Below are positions 62,463 to 64,000 of a DNA stretch of 64,000 nucleotides, one piece after another. Each line of letters starts with the position of its first letter. Position 1 is the stretch's first letter. The DNA is from Aedes albopictus (taxonomy: Eukaryota; Arthropoda; Insecta; Diptera; Culicidae), in NCBI RefSeq assembly GCF_035046485.1, contig NC_085138.1, positions 62,798,580 to 62,862,579 of the forward strand. The letters are read 5' to 3'. The notes under the pieces are model-generated. The model made no database searches. It saw only the letters and a list, made by a program, of their open reading frames with translations, and was not told the DNA's origin. Made by a program: the position numbers and the translations under genes.

Positions 62463-62576
62463 ATTGGCAAATTGAGAGATAAATTTGTGAAAAAATTACC
62501 ACTTGTTTTGGTGGGACTCGAACCCACGACTCCGTTATCGCTAGTCCGGCGCTTTAACCAACTAAGCTACAGCAGT
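62463..62576 (-). mobile_element. Composite tRNA-Thr-like SINE fragment
   Basis: The minus strand reads CTTAGTTGGTTAAAGCGCCG (box A), then box B CGTGGGTTCGAGTCCCACC, then the body ATTTATCTCTCAATTTGCC. Only the tRNA-like block and part of the tail remain. The tRNA-Thr family resemblance is as for the 9.1, 14.9, 28.0 and 39.7 kb copies. Confidence 0.7.
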
Positions 62577-62658
62577 GCTTGAAATTCAGTGAATATGAAT
62601 GGTACGATCAGTCATCAGCGCCAACCACCCCTACGAACGAACACGCACAGGGAGCAAA
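62577..62658. other. Short spacer
   Basis: No motif recognised. Confidence 0.3.
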
Positions 62659-63800
62659 CCCGAGCAGAGGAAAATATCAAAATAAAAACAACGGAATCAC
62701 AAAAGCTGTTTTTATATCTCGGTTTGTTATTATTAACTTATTAAGTCATCACCATTCCATAACATGTTCTGTTGGGCAATCTTATTTTGTTATGATCGTG
62801 CTCTTGGTATATTTTCTTTAAATTACATTTCAATAACATGTTTTGTTGTAGCACAAGTTCAGTTATTATTGTGTCATTGAGACTGTACAAACATTTGATT
62901 TAATATTACAACATAACTAGCTTTGCAATCAAAACTACACCATTCGAGATTTTCGTTGTTCACATCGTTTCGTGAGGAACTGTAAGAGAAAATATTATGT
63001 TGTCATCAGTTCCTTTTCTTTCTGACATTACGTTTTAACTGTGACAGAGCCAACTTATCAGCCTTTTGTTTTATAAGCGCTTTGAAAAGTATACCTGTTT
63101 TTTTTTTTGTCCCAATTTCAGTTAAGTATGAATATGAATATAGAGAGTGTAATAGAGTGTTACCCATTTTATGAAACATTTTGGATCAACTGGTGGAATT
63201 CAAGGACAAACAACACTTTTTCGACAAAAATGTCAAAAATAAGTCATCAAGAAGAAGAACTCTATTGATTATTATTGTTTGACATTTTATTTATATTGAT
63301 TTCACTGCATCGATCCCACTTAGATTCACTTGGATGAATGTGTCAATCAATGAGGTAATAATGCAAATTCATTTTATAAACAATGAACCACCTAATAAAG
63401 GGCTTCTAAACGTCGGTAGTTTTTCATCTTAAGTTGTTTAGAAAATAAACGAAAACTATTGCTTCTCTCTGTTTTCGATAATAAAACGCTTGCGACAACA
63501 ATAGCGTCCAAATTATGAATGAAACATTTAACAATAGATGCTATTGTTGCGTATCCCATTGAATTCATATGGGACTTTGGAGGAGTTCCTATCCGCAACA
63601 GAAAAAAAGCAAATTTTGTTTTCAGATTGTTATCAATAATTTATTCATATCAAAATTTGTTATTGAAATATTTAAAAAAATCGCTGTTATTAAGTTGTTA
63701 TTGAAACTTACAAAACATGTTATTAAGGCGAAACTGGATCCATTTCCTCACTTTTTGGTTTTTGATTTTTTATAAAATAACGAAGCAATATTTTCAAAAT
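62659..63800 (-). mobile_element. AT-rich CCCGAGCAGA-ended element, copy 3 (reverse)
   Basis: It begins CCCGAGCAGAGGAAAATATC. Inverse matches to copy 1 follow at 62700-62900 (AATAACATGTTTTGTTGTAG and TTATTATTGTGTCATTGAGA) and at 63610-63730 (TTGTTATCAATAA, GTTATTAAGTTGTTATTG, ACAAAACATGTTATTAA). The middle, 62990-63600, does not match and may be an insert. The far end is not found before the palindrome at 63804. Confidence 0.65.
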
Positions 63801-63803
63801 CTA

Positions 63804-63996
63804 TTTTCGTGCACATGTAGAGTATGGATCAAGGTATCTCCTGATTTTTTTCCAGGTCGGAAATGTTTTTCGTTTTTGCAGAAACCATTTTTAAACAAAA
63901 TTTCACAAAAAATGGTTTCTGCAAAAACGAAAAACATTTTCGACCTGGAAAAAAATCAGGAGATACCTTGATCCATACTCTACATGTGCACGAAAA
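63804..63996. mobile_element. 193-bp near-perfect palindrome
   Basis: TTTTCGTGCACATGTAGAGT at the left end is mirrored by ACTCTACATGTGCACGAAAA at the right end. Arms of about 89 bp match with about one difference and enclose an AT-rich loop of 10-15 bases. It is either a very young MITE or a snap-back insertion. A transcript would form a long hairpin suitable for small-RNA processing (inference). Confidence 0.7.
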
Positions 63997-64000
63997 CCGA

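Overview
The window is eukaryotic, and most likely from an Aedes-type culicine mosquito. The evidence is at least seven RTE-clade (JAM1-like) non-LTR retrotransposon copies, several tRNA-headed SINE families including one Feilai-like copy, many short TA-flanked fold-back elements (MITEs), and about 13-14 kb of degenerate GAATTC-rich minisatellite. The family names JAM1 and Feilai come from memory of the families and were not checked by a search. No prokaryotic gene, operon, CRISPR array or virus is visible. Most open frames are accidental. The 12-bp minisatellite is open in all frames and generates false FLEE, IPPG and SSRN four-residue repeat proteins.

Layout. 1-5.8 kb holds two copies of a large AT-rich transposon-like family with CCCGAGCAGA ends; each copy carries a second element inside it, and the second copy itself interrupts an RTE relic. 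6.7-7.3 kb is an RTE fragment. 8.5-10.1 kb is a diverged repeat containing a tRNA-Thr-like composite element with an 11-bp target duplication and a palindromic MITE. 10.1-12.5 kb is minisatellite that changes strand in the middle. 14.0-17.6 kb is an almost full-length RTE on the minus strand, split in its reverse-transcriptase domain by another composite element. 20.1-23.2 kb is the best RTE copy (plus strand). 23.8-29.6 kb is a dense cluster of nested MITEs and SINEs. 29.6-31.0 kb is a 21-bp minisatellite. 34.6-35.8 kb has a 5'-truncated RTE with target duplication and a Feilai-like SINE. 36.0-40.9 kb is mainly minisatellite. 41.7-43.0 kb is an ORF1-only LINE copy with an intact PHD-finger ORF. 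43.0-44.1 kb is the only place where I can argue for a host exon (minus strand, 5'UTR plus 12 codons, flanked by plausible splice sites). 44.8-45.4 kb is a 72-bp satellite. 45.5-49.95 kb is minisatellite with internal duplications, ending at a 500-N gap. 50.5-51.3 kb is an RTE relic. 52.5-55.9 kb carries several MITEs, one nested in another with an 8-bp duplication. 56.0-59.1 kb is minisatellite in the opposite strand sense. 61.4-61.8 kb has two snap-back insertions with 12-bp duplications. 62.5-64.0 kb has another composite-element fragment, a third AT-rich CCCGAGCAGA copy and a 193-bp near-perfect palindrome.

How it fits together. RTE copies would supply endonuclease and reverse transcriptase. 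Copies of SINEs, composite elements and a truncated RTE carry 11-12 bp duplications, which fits mobilisation by one target-primed machinery (inference). Non-repetitive islands at 5.8-6.6, 7.3-8.5, 13.1-13.7, 17.7-19.7, 31.6-33.5, 43.0-44.1, 51.4-53.8 and 59.6-61.2 kb are probably the original host intron or intergenic sequence. I see no clear previously undescribed functional system. The best candidates for a second look are the ORF1-only LINE, the composite tRNA-Thr-like family, the strand-switching minisatellites and the snap-back insertions.
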